6,746 bases of DNA from Candidatus Hodarchaeota archaeon (GCA_016840305.1 JAEOSP010000487.1:1-6746), one strand, 5' to 3'. Shown: positions 1 to 6,119, counted from the stretch's first letter. Notes: generated from the letters alone by a model not told the origin. Numbers and translations: made by a program.

Positions 1-506
1 AGACAAGCAATAGCGGGTTGATTTGCAGGAGGATAAAGTCCCTTTTCGACACTTTTCAAGGATTTAGCTGCTGCTTCAGCCAACTCCTGCGAACCAGGTT
101 CTTCATAAGGAGCAACTGGAACTAATCCTATTTCCTCTTCAGCAAAGGTAGTTGCTGGTTCTATTGGTTTTCCCATGGTACAAAATACCAATGTTTCGGG
201 AGAATGAGCGTGAATAACTGCATTAACATCCTTTAAATCACGGTATATTGCTAAATGCATAGGCCATTCACTTGAGGGTCTATTTCCTACTGGACCAAGT
301 ATTCTCTCACCTTTACTGTTAATAACAATAAAATCGCCTGGCTTAATATCACCAAAACAAAAATCTGCAGGTTTGATTAGAAATTGATCTTTACCAATTC
401 TAACACTTATATTCCCACCCGTACTATATGTAAGACCTTTTTCATAAATTTTACGGCAGATTGAAGCCATTTCCATTTTATCTTTAGCGAGTTGCTTTTT
501 ATCCAT
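1..506 (-). CDS. Class II aldolase/adducin family protein (fuculose-phosphate aldolase-like), 3' end cut by window edge
   Basis: The 168 visible codons resemble the zinc-dependent L-fuculose/L-ribulose-phosphate aldolase family, which splits or isomerises phosphorylated sugars in the cytoplasm. Visible landmarks are TGGNIS (residues 29-34, phosphate-binding loop), RPSSEWPMH (76-84) with the presumed catalytic Glu80, and IHAHS (98-102) with zinc ligands His99 and His101. These match E. coli FucA Glu73, His92 and His94 as I recall them. Where FucA has the third ligand in QHHGLIAC, this protein reads ANQPAIAC (161-168), so His is replaced by Gln163 and the following Gly by Pro. The gene lies downstream of the PTS IIB gene, which suggests it acts on a PTS-delivered sugar phosphate. 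An in-frame ATG at 536 would add ten residues (MYTTSVDVIL). I prefer 506 because the family-like sequence begins there. Neither start has a clear ribosome site. Family confident; exact substrate unknown. Confidence 0.85.
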   Translation of the reverse strand, partial: MDKKQLAKDKMEMASICRKIYEKGLTYSTGGNISVRIGKDQFLIKPADFCFGDIKPGDFIVINSKGERILGPVGNRPSSEWPMHLAIYRDLKDVNAVIHAHSPETLVFCTMGKPIEPATTFAEEEIGLVPVAPYEEPGSQELAEAAAKSLKSVEKGLYPPANQPAIAC

Positions 507-590
507 AAGAATCACATCTACAGAAGTAGTATACATAGTAGAAAATAAAATGTTCACAACAGAAATAACACAATAAATTCTACTGGATTT

Positions 591-656
591 AGCCGTTAAT
601 TAAATTTGATCAGTTAAACGGAGCTTTTTTATAAACATGAGCAAAGGGGTTAACCC
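591..656 (-). promoter_or_regulatory. Possible promoter/operator region before the class II aldolase gene
   Basis: The 166 bases between the IIB stop and the aldolase start hold a TATA-like TTTATAAA at 628-635. It would place transcription start near 605 on the minus strand. A perfect 10-base palindrome, GGGTTAACCC, sits just upstream at 647-656. An imperfect stem (AGC-CCGTT with AACGGCT, one bulged base) spans 591-625 around the predicted start. Together these suggest the aldolase may have its own regulated promoter in addition to read-through from IIB. This rests on motif reading alone. The plus-strand T run after the stem (625-630) makes a plus-strand terminator possible, but no plus-strand gene precedes it. 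Confidence 0.3.
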
Positions 657-672
657 TAAATATGAAGAGATT

Positions 673-993
673 TCATTCTTTTAAGATTTCAATAATTTCC
701 TCTTTGAGTTCATCCATACCTCGACCAGAGAGAAAAGGAATACCACTCAAAATTGGTACATTGTCATTACCCACAACTCGTTTACCTTCTATTGTTTGTT
801 CACCAGAAACTTTTGTCGTAGAAATTATTAAATCATATTTTTGGTAGTTAACTTTCGATTTGACTTCTTGAACTTTGCATTGAACAGCGCTACCTTGAAT
901 TTTGTTCTCTTTCATAATATCTTTAACTTTGGAGGCTACAACAGTCGCTGTTGCGATTGCGGTTCCACATGCTACTAATACAAGCTTTCCCAT
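673..993 (-). CDS. gatB: PTS galactitol-type EIIB component
   Basis: This small cytoplasmic phosphocarrier (106 aa, normal for the family) takes phosphate from EIIA on a cysteine and passes it to the sugar held by IIC. The N-terminus MGKLVLVACGTAIATAT is the classic P-loop, with active-site Cys9 in the same place as in E. coli GatB (VACGGAVATST, from memory). QCKVQEV (39-45), the DLIIST strand (54-59) and PILSGIPFLSGRGMDEL (80-96) also follow GatB. An AAGGAAG ribosome-binding site lies about seven bases before the ATG. The gene follows IIC by 115 bases that contain a strong terminator-like element, so its expression may be attenuated relative to IIC. A TATA-like TTTATTTA at 1054-1061 could supply a separate promoter. 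The symbol reflects family only; galactitol itself is not shown to be the substrate. Confidence 0.9.
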   Translation of the reverse strand: MGKLVLVACGTAIATATVVASKVKDIMKENKIQGSAVQCKVQEVKSKVNYQKYDLIISTTKVSGEQTIEGKRVVGNDNVPILSGIPFLSGRGMDELKEEIIEILKE

Positions 994-1064
994 TGAAATT
1001 CTTCCTTATTTATTTTCAAATTATTTTAGATAAATCTCTTTAAGAGGATTTTGTAAATAAATTC

Positions 1065-1113
1065 AAAAAAAAGGAAAAAAAAGGGGGGGAGGTGATAGGT
1101 TGTTTGTATCACC
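1065..1113 (-). terminator. Hairpin plus poly-T terminator or attenuator overlapping the IIC stop codon
   Basis: On the minus strand GGTGATA (1113-1107) pairs perfectly with TATCACC (1097-1091) across a nine-base loop. It is followed by T, seven C, eight T, two C and eight T, ending at 1065. The IIC stop codon TGA (1111-1109) lies inside the 5' arm, so a terminating ribosome would cover it. The 3' arm and the bases after it spell ATCACCTCC, the same as the 3' tail of archaeal 16S rRNA (anti-Shine-Dalgarno). A run of T is known to be enough to stop archaeal RNA polymerase. Position between IIC and IIB suggests partial termination, not the operon end. Confidence 0.7.
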
Positions 1114-2698
1114 CAATAGCCGTATCGTGGATTTTCTCTTCGGAGATCTTTGTTGGTTCGTCTCTTAGTTTGTACCACAATAGGATATAACCAATCCACC
1201 ATGCAACATCTATTACAAACCAAATTAAGTACCCACTAGAAGTAAAGATATCTGTCCAAGCTTGGAATTGGAAGAGTGGGAAGATCAGGAGAATGAGCAT
1301 CCAATGCACAGCATTACTACCAGCGTCTAGAGAGGTGATAGTTAAACCTGTTTCACCGAAATAGAAACCTGTTAAATCGAAACCTGCTGTAGCTCCTGCA
1401 GCAGTCATTAACGGGGCCATTAATCCAGCCGTGTACAATATCACGACAAGCTGAATTGTACCAGATAATACACCACGGACAAGATTACCCTTGGAGGGCA
1501 TAACAGCCAATACTGAATAGAAAACCATACCTGCAAGATCTGCATAAGGTAATACAATCATACCAAATGGAGCTGGAAGGTTACTCAGAATTACCGCCAT
1601 GAAAATCGAAATCGGAATCATTATCAAGGCTACAGCTATTACAGCTGGATAACCAACGATAACTGCCATATCCATTCCAATAATTAACTCACGTCCAGGA
1701 TACTTCTTAGTCATATATTCTCGGATTCCTTCAGAAAGAGGAATTAACCCTTCCATAAGGACAGCGACCATTTTGGGTATCAAATACATAACAGCTGCTG
1801 AGGTCATGGCTACATTTGCGACCAATAGGACGAAACCTTCTGGTCCCCATAGATCAGTTTCGATTAAGGGGAAGTAACCAAGAACACCAATCAGACCACC
1901 AATAACTAAACCAATGAATATAGGTTCACCAATCAGACCTAATCTTTCTTGAACTGATTCGGGATCTGCCTTGATCGATCCAATTCCAGGTATCTTTTTC
2001 AATACTTTGTCAATACCAAAGGCGTATGGAGCCATCATCGCATTTCCGTGGGGTAAGGAGATTCCTGGTAAGTTAAAGTTCTCAGGATCAGCCATACAAG
2101 GTGCAATCCAGTCTGATATTTTGAAAGCCATGATTGCATGAATCATTGCGAATACCATTGCTATCACATATGCTGGAAATTCACCAAGATGTCCTTCAAG
2201 GACAACGTATGTGAGAGCAGCGGTAAATCCAAAAGCCCAATAATTCCAAAGATCTACATCTAATGTCATAGTTCCGATGTGAATTGTTTTTCCTGCTATG
2301 GTAACAGTTCTACTTCCTAATGCTAACATGATTAGGTTAACTATGAAGCATAAGATGATAACGCCAAACGCTGTTGGCATAGCCCATGTGATACTGCTTG
2401 CAAGACCCCATCCAGCATCTATAGCTGTCAAATTGACTCCTGTATTCTCAACAAAAGCTGCTGTAGCTGGCCCAACTTTTCCCATAAACACATCAAATGC
2501 GAAAGTAAAAATACCGATGAAACCGATTCCAATAAGAATACCGCTTCTTACGGACTTTGAGAGGCTTTGTCTAAAAATAAGCCCTAAAATGATGATAATT
2601 ATGGGGAACATAATAATGGGCCCAGCATTAAACAACCAGTCAATAGGACCTTGTAACAGATCATTCAAGCTAGTTATTATATCTTGTTCTATTGCCAA
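1109..2698 (-). CDS. gatC: PTS galactitol-type EIIC permease
   Basis: This integral membrane permease (529 aa) moves a sugar or polyol across the membrane while IIB phosphorylates it. It follows GatC/SgcC (TC 4.A.5) along its length: FNAGPIIMFPIIIIILG (23-39), SGILIGIGFIGI (52-63), VDLWNYWAF (148-156), the hallmark PGISLPHG (211-218), GEPIFIGLVIGGLIG (257-271), PKMVAVLMEGLIPL (308-321), ELIIGMD (337-343), and LPYADLA (383-389). About ten to twelve hydrophobic segments are visible. E. coli GatC has about 451 residues. The extra length comes mainly from an insert near 130-146 and an added C-terminal membrane segment (485-509) before a charged tail. The start is TTG: GGTGA lies six bases upstream and an in-frame TGA overlaps that site, so no earlier start exists. 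IIB lies downstream; the EIIA partner is not visible. Confidence 0.93.
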   Translation of the reverse strand: MAIEQDIITSLNDLLQGPIDWLFNAGPIIMFPIIIIILGLIFRQSLSKSVRSGILIGIGFIGIFTFAFDVFMGKVGPATAAFVENTGVNLTAIDAGWGLASSITWAMPTAFGVIILCFIVNLIMLALGSRTVTIAGKTIHIGTMTLDVDLWNYWAFGFTAALTYVVLEGHLGEFPAYVIAMVFAMIHAIMAFKISDWIAPCMADPENFNLPGISLPHGNAMMAPYAFGIDKVLKKIPGIGSIKADPESVQERLGLIGEPIFIGLVIGGLIGVLGYFPLIETDLWGPEGFVLLVANVAMTSAAVMYLIPKMVAVLMEGLIPLSEGIREYMTKKYPGRELIIGMDMAVIVGYPAVIAVALIMIPISIFMAVILSNLPAPFGMIVLPYADLAGMVFYSVLAVMPSKGNLVRGVLSGTIQLVVILYTAGLMAPLMTAAGATAGFDLTGFYFGETGLTITSLDAGSNAVHWMLILLIFPLFQFQAWTDIFTSSGYLIWFVIDVAWWIGYILLWYKLRDEPTKISEEKIHDTAIG

Positions 2699-2704
2699 TA
2701 TTAT

Positions 2705-2709
2705 TCACC
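2705..2709 (-). promoter_or_regulatory. Ribosome-binding site fixing the TTG start of EIIC
   Basis: GGTGA on the minus strand lies six bases before TTG (2698-2696) and matches the archaeal anti-Shine-Dalgarno tail. The same bases contain an in-frame TGA stop, so translation of IIC cannot begin farther upstream. This is the clearest ribosome site in the window. Starts that seem leaderless (the HAD gene, probably the AbrB-PhoU gene) lack one. Confidence 0.75.
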
Positions 2710-2729
2710 GAAATTGTTTTATGTATGAA

Positions 2730-2789
2730 ATTTGAGATAAATGTGGAATAAAAATCTCAAATAACAAGTGTCAATTTAGTAAAACACTT
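2730..2789 (-). promoter_or_regulatory. Two tandem inverted repeats in the presumed 5' leader of EIIC
   Basis: The first repeat has six-base arms, AAGTGT (2789-2784 read on minus) and ACACTT (2771-2766), with a 12-base spacer. It spans the transcription start predicted from the TATA box, near 2768. The second has perfect nine-base arms, ATTTGAGAT (2762-2754) and ATCTCAAAT (2738-2730), with a 15-base spacer, and ends about 20 bases before the GGTGA site. The first is placed like a repressor operator. The second could be an operator or a leader hairpin affecting translation. Neither matches a riboswitch class I know. Confidence 0.45.
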
Positions 2790-2790
2790 C

Positions 2791-2798
2791 TATATAAA
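2791..2798. promoter_or_regulatory. Shared two-way TATA-like element (EIIC and small plus-strand gene)
   Basis: The bases read TATATAAA on plus and TTTATATA on minus, both good archaeal TATA boxes. On minus it would start a transcript near 2768, giving EIIC a leader of about 70 bases. On plus its centre is 28.5 bases before the ATG at 2823, which fits a leaderless or nearly leaderless transcript of the 44-codon ORF. A second box, TATAAATA on minus at 2875-2868, may be an extra upstream promoter for EIIC. The BRE that sets promoter direction is not obvious on either side. Confidence 0.5.
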
Positions 2799-2822
2799 TC
2801 TATCTATTTAGAATGCTAGAAT

Positions 2823-2957
2823 ATGGCAGTAAAGAAGAGTTTTTTTCATAAAAATAAACGAAAGAGATATTTATACTGTATTACGGCAGATTACGTTCAT
2901 AAAGTAGAATTAGTCAATTCTAAAAGAATTGATATTATTAGGCAACTTTTCTCTTAA
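2823..2957 (+). CDS. Possible small basic protein of 44 aa (or small RNA) in the deoC-EIIC gap
   Basis: An ATG-to-TAA frame of 44 codons lies opposite the sugar operon. The product would start MAVKKSFFHKNKRKRY and end SKRIDIIRQLFS: a strongly basic N-terminal half and an amphipathic C-terminal helix faintly like the first helix of a winged-helix domain. I do not recognise the family. Support comes from the surroundings: a TATA-like box centred 28.5 bases before the ATG (2791-2798), and a stem followed by a T-rich run just over and after the stop (2942-2987). A promoter, body and terminator of matching orientation suggest a real transcription unit. It could instead be a non-coding RNA of roughly 150-165 nt, since 2914-2932 also forms a perfect eight-pair stem with a three-base loop. 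It has no ribosome site, so translation would be leaderless. Read-through from deoC to EIIC would run antisense to it. Confidence 0.4.
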   Translation: MAVKKSFFHKNKRKRYLYCITADYVHKVELVNSKRIDIIRQLFS

Positions 2958-2987
2958 AAGATTATTGTTGCTTATTTTTTGTTGTTT
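2942..2987 (+). terminator. Hairpin and T-rich terminator for the small plus-strand unit
   Basis: On the plus strand GCAA (2942-2945) and CTTTT (2946-2950) pair with AAAAG (2956-2960) and TTGC (2968-2971), with a five-base loop and a seven-base bulge. TTATTTTTTGTTGTTT follows directly. The stop codon at 2955-2957 lies in the stem. On the minus strand the same run is A-rich and would not terminate deoC, so the element is oriented for plus-strand transcription. Confidence 0.5.
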
Positions 2988-3009
2988 GTATATTCCATTG
3001 GAAAAATCC

Positions 3010-3687
3010 CTATGTGAATCCCCCTTCATTCATAATTTGGATAGATGAACTCGAAGCAATTCTACTAGCACCATTCTCTATTAATACAACTGCGTCTTCA
3101 AAATGGCGTATTCCGCCTGCTGCTTTTACTTTGATTCGATCGCCAACAGCATCATAAAGTAATTTTATATCGTGTACACTAGCACCTGCCGGAGCGTAGC
3201 CTGTACTTGTTTTTACAAATGCTGCACCTGCATCAGCAACAACAACTGCAGCTTTCTTTTTTAATTCATCGGTTAAATAGGCAGTTTCAATGATAACTTT
3301 CACTTCATAACCTTTAGCAGCCTTTACTACCCCTTCTATATCCTTTTTCACAAAATCCCATTTTTCTTCTCTTATAGCTCCGATATTAGCAACCATATCA
3401 ACCTCTGTTGCCCCAATCTTCATACATTTTTCCGTTATTAATGCTTTCATCTCAGGAGAAATTGCACCGAAGGGAAAAGCTATACAGGGATTTACGAGGA
3501 TATCCTCACCATGTAATTCTCTTACTGCACTTGCAGTGTATACTGGATTTACCGAAAGTGCAGCAAATTTCCAAACTATTGCTTCATCAGCCATTCTAAT
3601 GATATCTTTCTCGCCAAAATTAGGTCTTAATGCCGAATGGTCAATATACTTAGCAAATTCAATTTTTGTAAACTTCATACTCATCAT
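3010..3687 (-). CDS. deoC: DeoC-family aldolase (deoxyribose-phosphate aldolase-like)
   Basis: This is a cytoplasmic class I aldolase. The family typically splits 2-deoxy-D-ribose 5-phosphate into glyceraldehyde 3-phosphate and acetaldehyde. The 225-residue length is normal for a single TIM barrel. Landmarks are YIDHSALRP (14-22), SVNPVYTASAV (45-55), EVDMVANIG (95-103) with Asp97, VIIETAYLTDE (131-141), FVKTSTGYAPAGAS (157-170) with presumed Schiff-base Lys159, and VKAAGGIR (187-194) with Lys188. Several consensus positions are changed: the usual VCVNP is LSVNP, and the usual Ser before GGIR is Ala. It may therefore use another phosphorylated substrate. The start follows the aminotransferase stop by only seven bases, showing co-transcription. 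ATG codons at 3687, 3684 and 3678 are all possible. None has a clear ribosome site, and translation may be coupled to the upstream gene. The 311-base gap after it holds promoter elements for EIIC. Confidence 0.88.
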   Translation of the reverse strand: MMSMKFTKIEFAKYIDHSALRPNFGEKDIIRMADEAIVWKFAALSVNPVYTASAVRELHGEDILVNPCIAFPFGAISPEMKALITEKCMKIGATEVDMVANIGAIREEKWDFVKKDIEGVVKAAKGYEVKVIIETAYLTDELKKKAAVVVADAGAAFVKTSTGYAPAGASVHDIKLLYDAVGDRIKVKAAGGIRHFEDAVVLIENGASRIASSSSIQIMNEGGFT

Positions 3688-3694
3688 AACTTGG

Positions 3695-4939
3695 TTATTT
3701 TTTGTAGTAGTTCAAAATCTTATCCACTGCATCTACAATGGATTCTAAATCGGGTTTTGTTAATCTTGGTCCACAACCTGTAAGCCAAAGTGCTCGATCA
3801 GAGTAAATTTTCGCTTCTGGACACATTTGAGAATAATCAATATTTTTCGGTCCATTGTAATAGTGACAATCCCACGGGCAGCCAGTATTTCCATACACTC
3901 TTTTCGATTGATAAAATGGTTGTAAATTGTCAGGATAAACAGGTGCAGCTGCACCTATTCCTTCAGTTTGAATTGCTTTAAGGATTTCATCTCTGGATAC
4001 TGTAAACTTTTCTAAATCTAGTAAAACAGTAAATTTCCACCATACTCCCCGTCCCCATTCAGGTTCATGGAGTAGATTTAGTCCCTGTATATCGAGTGAG
4101 CTTAGATGTTTTAGAAGATAATCGGCATTCGCACGACGTTTTTTTATGATTGATTCGACTCGTTTAATTTGTGCAACTCCAAGTGCTCCCATCATTTCAG
4201 TCATACGGTAATTGTAACCAAGTCCATCGAAATAATCTCCTTTTCCTGAAACTTTAGCAAAGCTAGCGTAGTGTCCAGCAGTATTAGCAAGCTCTTCATT
4301 ATCAGTTACTAGAAATCCTCCTTCCCCTGTTGTAATAATTTTGTTCCAAACAGTGGAAAAACTACCGAAAGCTCCGAAAAGACCAACTTTTTTTCCTTTA
4401 TAGGTCGCTCCAAGGGCTTCAGCTGCATCCTCGACGATAGGGATACCTTTTTCCTCTCCTAGTTCTAGGAGGGGATCTAAATCTGCAGGTAAACCCCAGG
4501 GATGGACTACACATATAGCTTTGGTTCTTGGAGTAATTTTATTTCTCACATCTGCAACATCAATGAATCCATAGGTTGGATCCACATCTGCATATATTGG
4601 TACGGCATTTTGGTATAAACTGGGGGTTCCACTGGATATCCAACCTAGAGGAGAACAAATTACTTCATCACCAGGTTGTACTCCTAACGCAATTAGAGCT
4701 AAATGAATTGTGGATGTTCCATTATTGGCCATGACAATTCTTTTACTACCTAAATATTCTTTAGCTAGTTTTGCAAAATTATTAGCCCATGTTCCGTGAG
4801 TTTGTACTAAATCACGTGATTTCAATACGGCTAGTACATTATTTGCTTCTTCTTCACCAATATCAACATCAAAGAGCGGTAAAACGCTTTCTCTAACTGG
4901 TTTTCCTCCCAATATCGCTGGTTTTTCCAATTTAATCAT
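3695..4939 (-). CDS. DegT/DnrJ/EryC1/StrS-family PLP-dependent aminotransferase
   Basis: This fold-type I aminotransferase (414 aa, normal length) belongs to the family that moves an amino group to or from keto-sugars or keto-cyclitols. The N-terminus KPAILGGKPVR (6-16) is typical of the StsC/inosose-aminotransferase-like branch. Other landmarks are NNGTSTIHLAL (72-82), GDEVICSP (90-97), PIVEDAAEALGATYKG (167-182) with PLP-contacting Asp171, and NKIITTGEGG (199-208), where Lys200 has the correct spacing before GEGG to bind PLP. GYNYRMTEMMGALG (241-254) follows the family. Near the C-terminus GCPWDCHYY (353-361) and QMCPEA (371-376) place Cys354, Cys358 and Cys373 close together; I recall similar motifs in part of this branch. 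The gene heads the sugar locus and is followed by deoC after seven bases. The ATG has no ribosome site. In a PTS locus it may deaminate an amino sugar, but biosynthesis is also possible. Confidence 0.9.
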   Translation of the reverse strand: MIKLEKPAILGGKPVRESVLPLFDVDIGEEEANNVLAVLKSRDLVQTHGTWANNFAKLAKEYLGSKRIVMANNGTSTIHLALIALGVQPGDEVICSPLGWISSGTPSLYQNAVPIYADVDPTYGFIDVADVRNKITPRTKAICVVHPWGLPADLDPLLELGEEKGIPIVEDAAEALGATYKGKKVGLFGAFGSFSTVWNKIITTGEGGFLVTDNEELANTAGHYASFAKVSGKGDYFDGLGYNYRMTEMMGALGVAQIKRVESIIKKRRANADYLLKHLSSLDIQGLNLLHEPEWGRGVWWKFTVLLDLEKFTVSRDEILKAIQTEGIGAAAPVYPDNLQPFYQSKRVYGNTGCPWDCHYYNGPKNIDYSQMCPEAKIYSDRALWLTGCGPRLTKPDLESIVDAVDKILNYYKK

Positions 4940-5081
4940 TTCGCTTTAAATATAAAGATTCGTACTTATTGATAAAATAGTTAGAGTTGTAGTTAGTGCA
5001 ACAAAAAAACTGTTTTTTTGATGTAAGCGTTAATATCTCTATCACACTAACTCTGCATTCAATATTCAGGAAATGGAGCTA
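4940..5081 (-). promoter_or_regulatory. Intergenic region with nested palindromes before the aminotransferase gene
   Basis: This 142-base gap separates the PhoU-like gene from the aminotransferase gene. A perfect 19-base palindrome, CAAAAAAACTGTTTTTTTG, sits at 5002-5020. Its U run on the minus strand could end the phoU transcript. It is flanked by an eight-base inverted repeat, AGTTAGTG (4991-4998) and CACTAACT (5045-5052). TATA candidates on minus are TTTTATC (4977-4971), which predicts a start about nine bases before the ATG, and TTTATATTT (4954-4946), which lies too close to the ATG unless translation starts farther in. Terminator for one gene plus promoter/operator for the next is the simplest reading. 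Confidence 0.5.
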
Positions 5082-6119
5082 TTAAGTGATTTCTGAGTCT
5101 GAAAATTGCTTTAGATTATATTCATGCAGAGCATTGAATCCACGGGTCACTATATCTGTGAGATAACAGATTTGGTCTGCTTGCTCAAGTAAACTTGATA
5201 ATAATCTCGCTAAAAACCATGTGGGTTCATCTGCAGCTTCTTCAGAAATTATTGCTAACAACGGTTGTACTTGATATTTTTTATTCTTGACTTCTTCAGA
5301 TGTTGCTGCCGCTCTTTCAATATCTTTATTTAGAAAGGCTTCAATTGTTGTATCAAGAAGTTCAATAAGTTTTTCACCAATTTCTTTAACCATGGACTCT
5401 GTTTCTGCAGTTAAAAAGGATTTTTGAAATTTCCCGATCCGTTCCGCTAATTCTTTACATGAACGTCCCAGAACTTCTCCTTGATAAGCGACAATCTGAT
5501 AGTTAAGACCTTCGATTGGGTATAAATTTTCGTTAATTTCTTCTAGTGGATCCTCAAACGATTTTTGTAGTAGCCGAACAATGAAGTAATATACACGGTC
5601 TATTTCGGAGTATCTTTTCATGATTTTCTCTTTATTTTCATCATTTCCTGCAAAGATTGCGTCTATTGCATCGTCCAACATACTGAATGATAAGGCATAT
5701 ATTTTTCTTACTAAGGTTTGTAAATCCAGTACCGATGTAGCTATAAACTGAATTTCTAATTGATTTGGTGACTCTCGAATAATTTCAAGACCCATCTGAT
5801 GTCGAATTTCCTCTCGAATTTTATCTGCATCCTTAATTTTTTTTCCATCGCTTGGATAAACAATCATAGTATCAAAGCCAGTAATATATCTTGAAAGAAG
5901 TTCTAATTCAATTGTTTCAGATTCTGAAATTGTAGTTGTCTTTCTAGGGACTAATCGGGGATTTCGTGGATAAAGGAGTAAGTAAGTTTCATTTTCAATA
6001 CGTATACCTATTTCATCCTTTGCTTCTAGTCCATTTCGTTCAATCCATTCTCTCGGGAGACTTACAAGATATGTTCTTGCCCCAGTTAATTGTAAACTAC
6101 GTGTGATATCCTTTGGCAT
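5082..6119 (-). CDS. AbrB/SpoVT-PhoU fusion regulator (archaeal PhoU-like)
   Basis: The product (345 aa from this ATG) joins an N-terminal SpoVT/AbrB-type DNA-binding domain (about 1-55) to a PhoU-like helical region (about 125-330). The first part reads RSLQLTGARTYLVSLPREW, then GLEAKDEIGIRIE, the pattern of archaeal PhoU-fused AbrB proteins. The second has two helix-bundle repeats with acidic motifs such as EIDRVYYFIVRLLQ and LLEQADQICYL, at PhoU metal-site positions. Length fits the family (about 330-350). Such proteins are thought to regulate phosphate or metal responses, but no pst genes are present, so the target is unknown. A TTG three codons upstream (6128) could be a start. I prefer ATG because the TATA-like TTATAGAA (6152-6145) puts transcription start near 6122, after that TTG, and AGGT lies ten bases before the ATG. 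It is divergent from the HAD gene. Confidence 0.9.
   Translation of the reverse strand: MPKDITRSLQLTGARTYLVSLPREWIERNGLEAKDEIGIRIENETYLLLYPRNPRLVPRKTTTISESETIELELLSRYITGFDTMIVYPSDGKKIKDADKIREEIRHQMGLEIIRESPNQLEIQFIATSVLDLQTLVRKIYALSFSMLDDAIDAIFAGNDENKEKIMKRYSEIDRVYYFIVRLLQKSFEDPLEEINENLYPIEGLNYQIVAYQGEVLGRSCKELAERIGKFQKSFLTAETESMVKEIGEKLIELLDTTIEAFLNKDIERAAATSEEVKNKKYQVQPLLAIISEEAADEPTWFLARLLSSLLEQADQICYLTDIVTRGFNALHEYNLKQFSDSEIT

Noticed and set aside
451..462. TTACGGCAGATT occurs both here and at 2881-2892
   Set aside because: A 12-base match in a window this size is expected by chance, and one copy is inside the aldolase coding sequence.
1083..1097. A perfect plus-strand Shine-Dalgarno, GGAGGTGAT, after an A-rich tract
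   Set aside because: No plus-strand start codon or reading frame follows at a usable distance. The bases are better explained as the complement of the terminator arm and C/T run after IIC.
2298..2735. 145-codon plus-strand frame opposite EIIC
   Set aside because: It lies almost wholly antisense to the well-conserved permease, and its product shows no recognisable family pattern.
2808..2849. A 13-codon minus-strand ORF (MKKTLLYCHILAF) after a TATA-like box, resembling a leader peptide for EIIC
   Set aside because: Very short, no ribosome site, the TATA spacing is too short (about 22 bases), and it overlaps the better supported plus-strand unit.
2958..3017. Hydrophobic continuation (KIIVAYFLLFVYSIGK) in frame after the stop of the 44-codon ORF
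   Set aside because: It comes from translating the T-rich terminator tail; nothing suggests stop readthrough.
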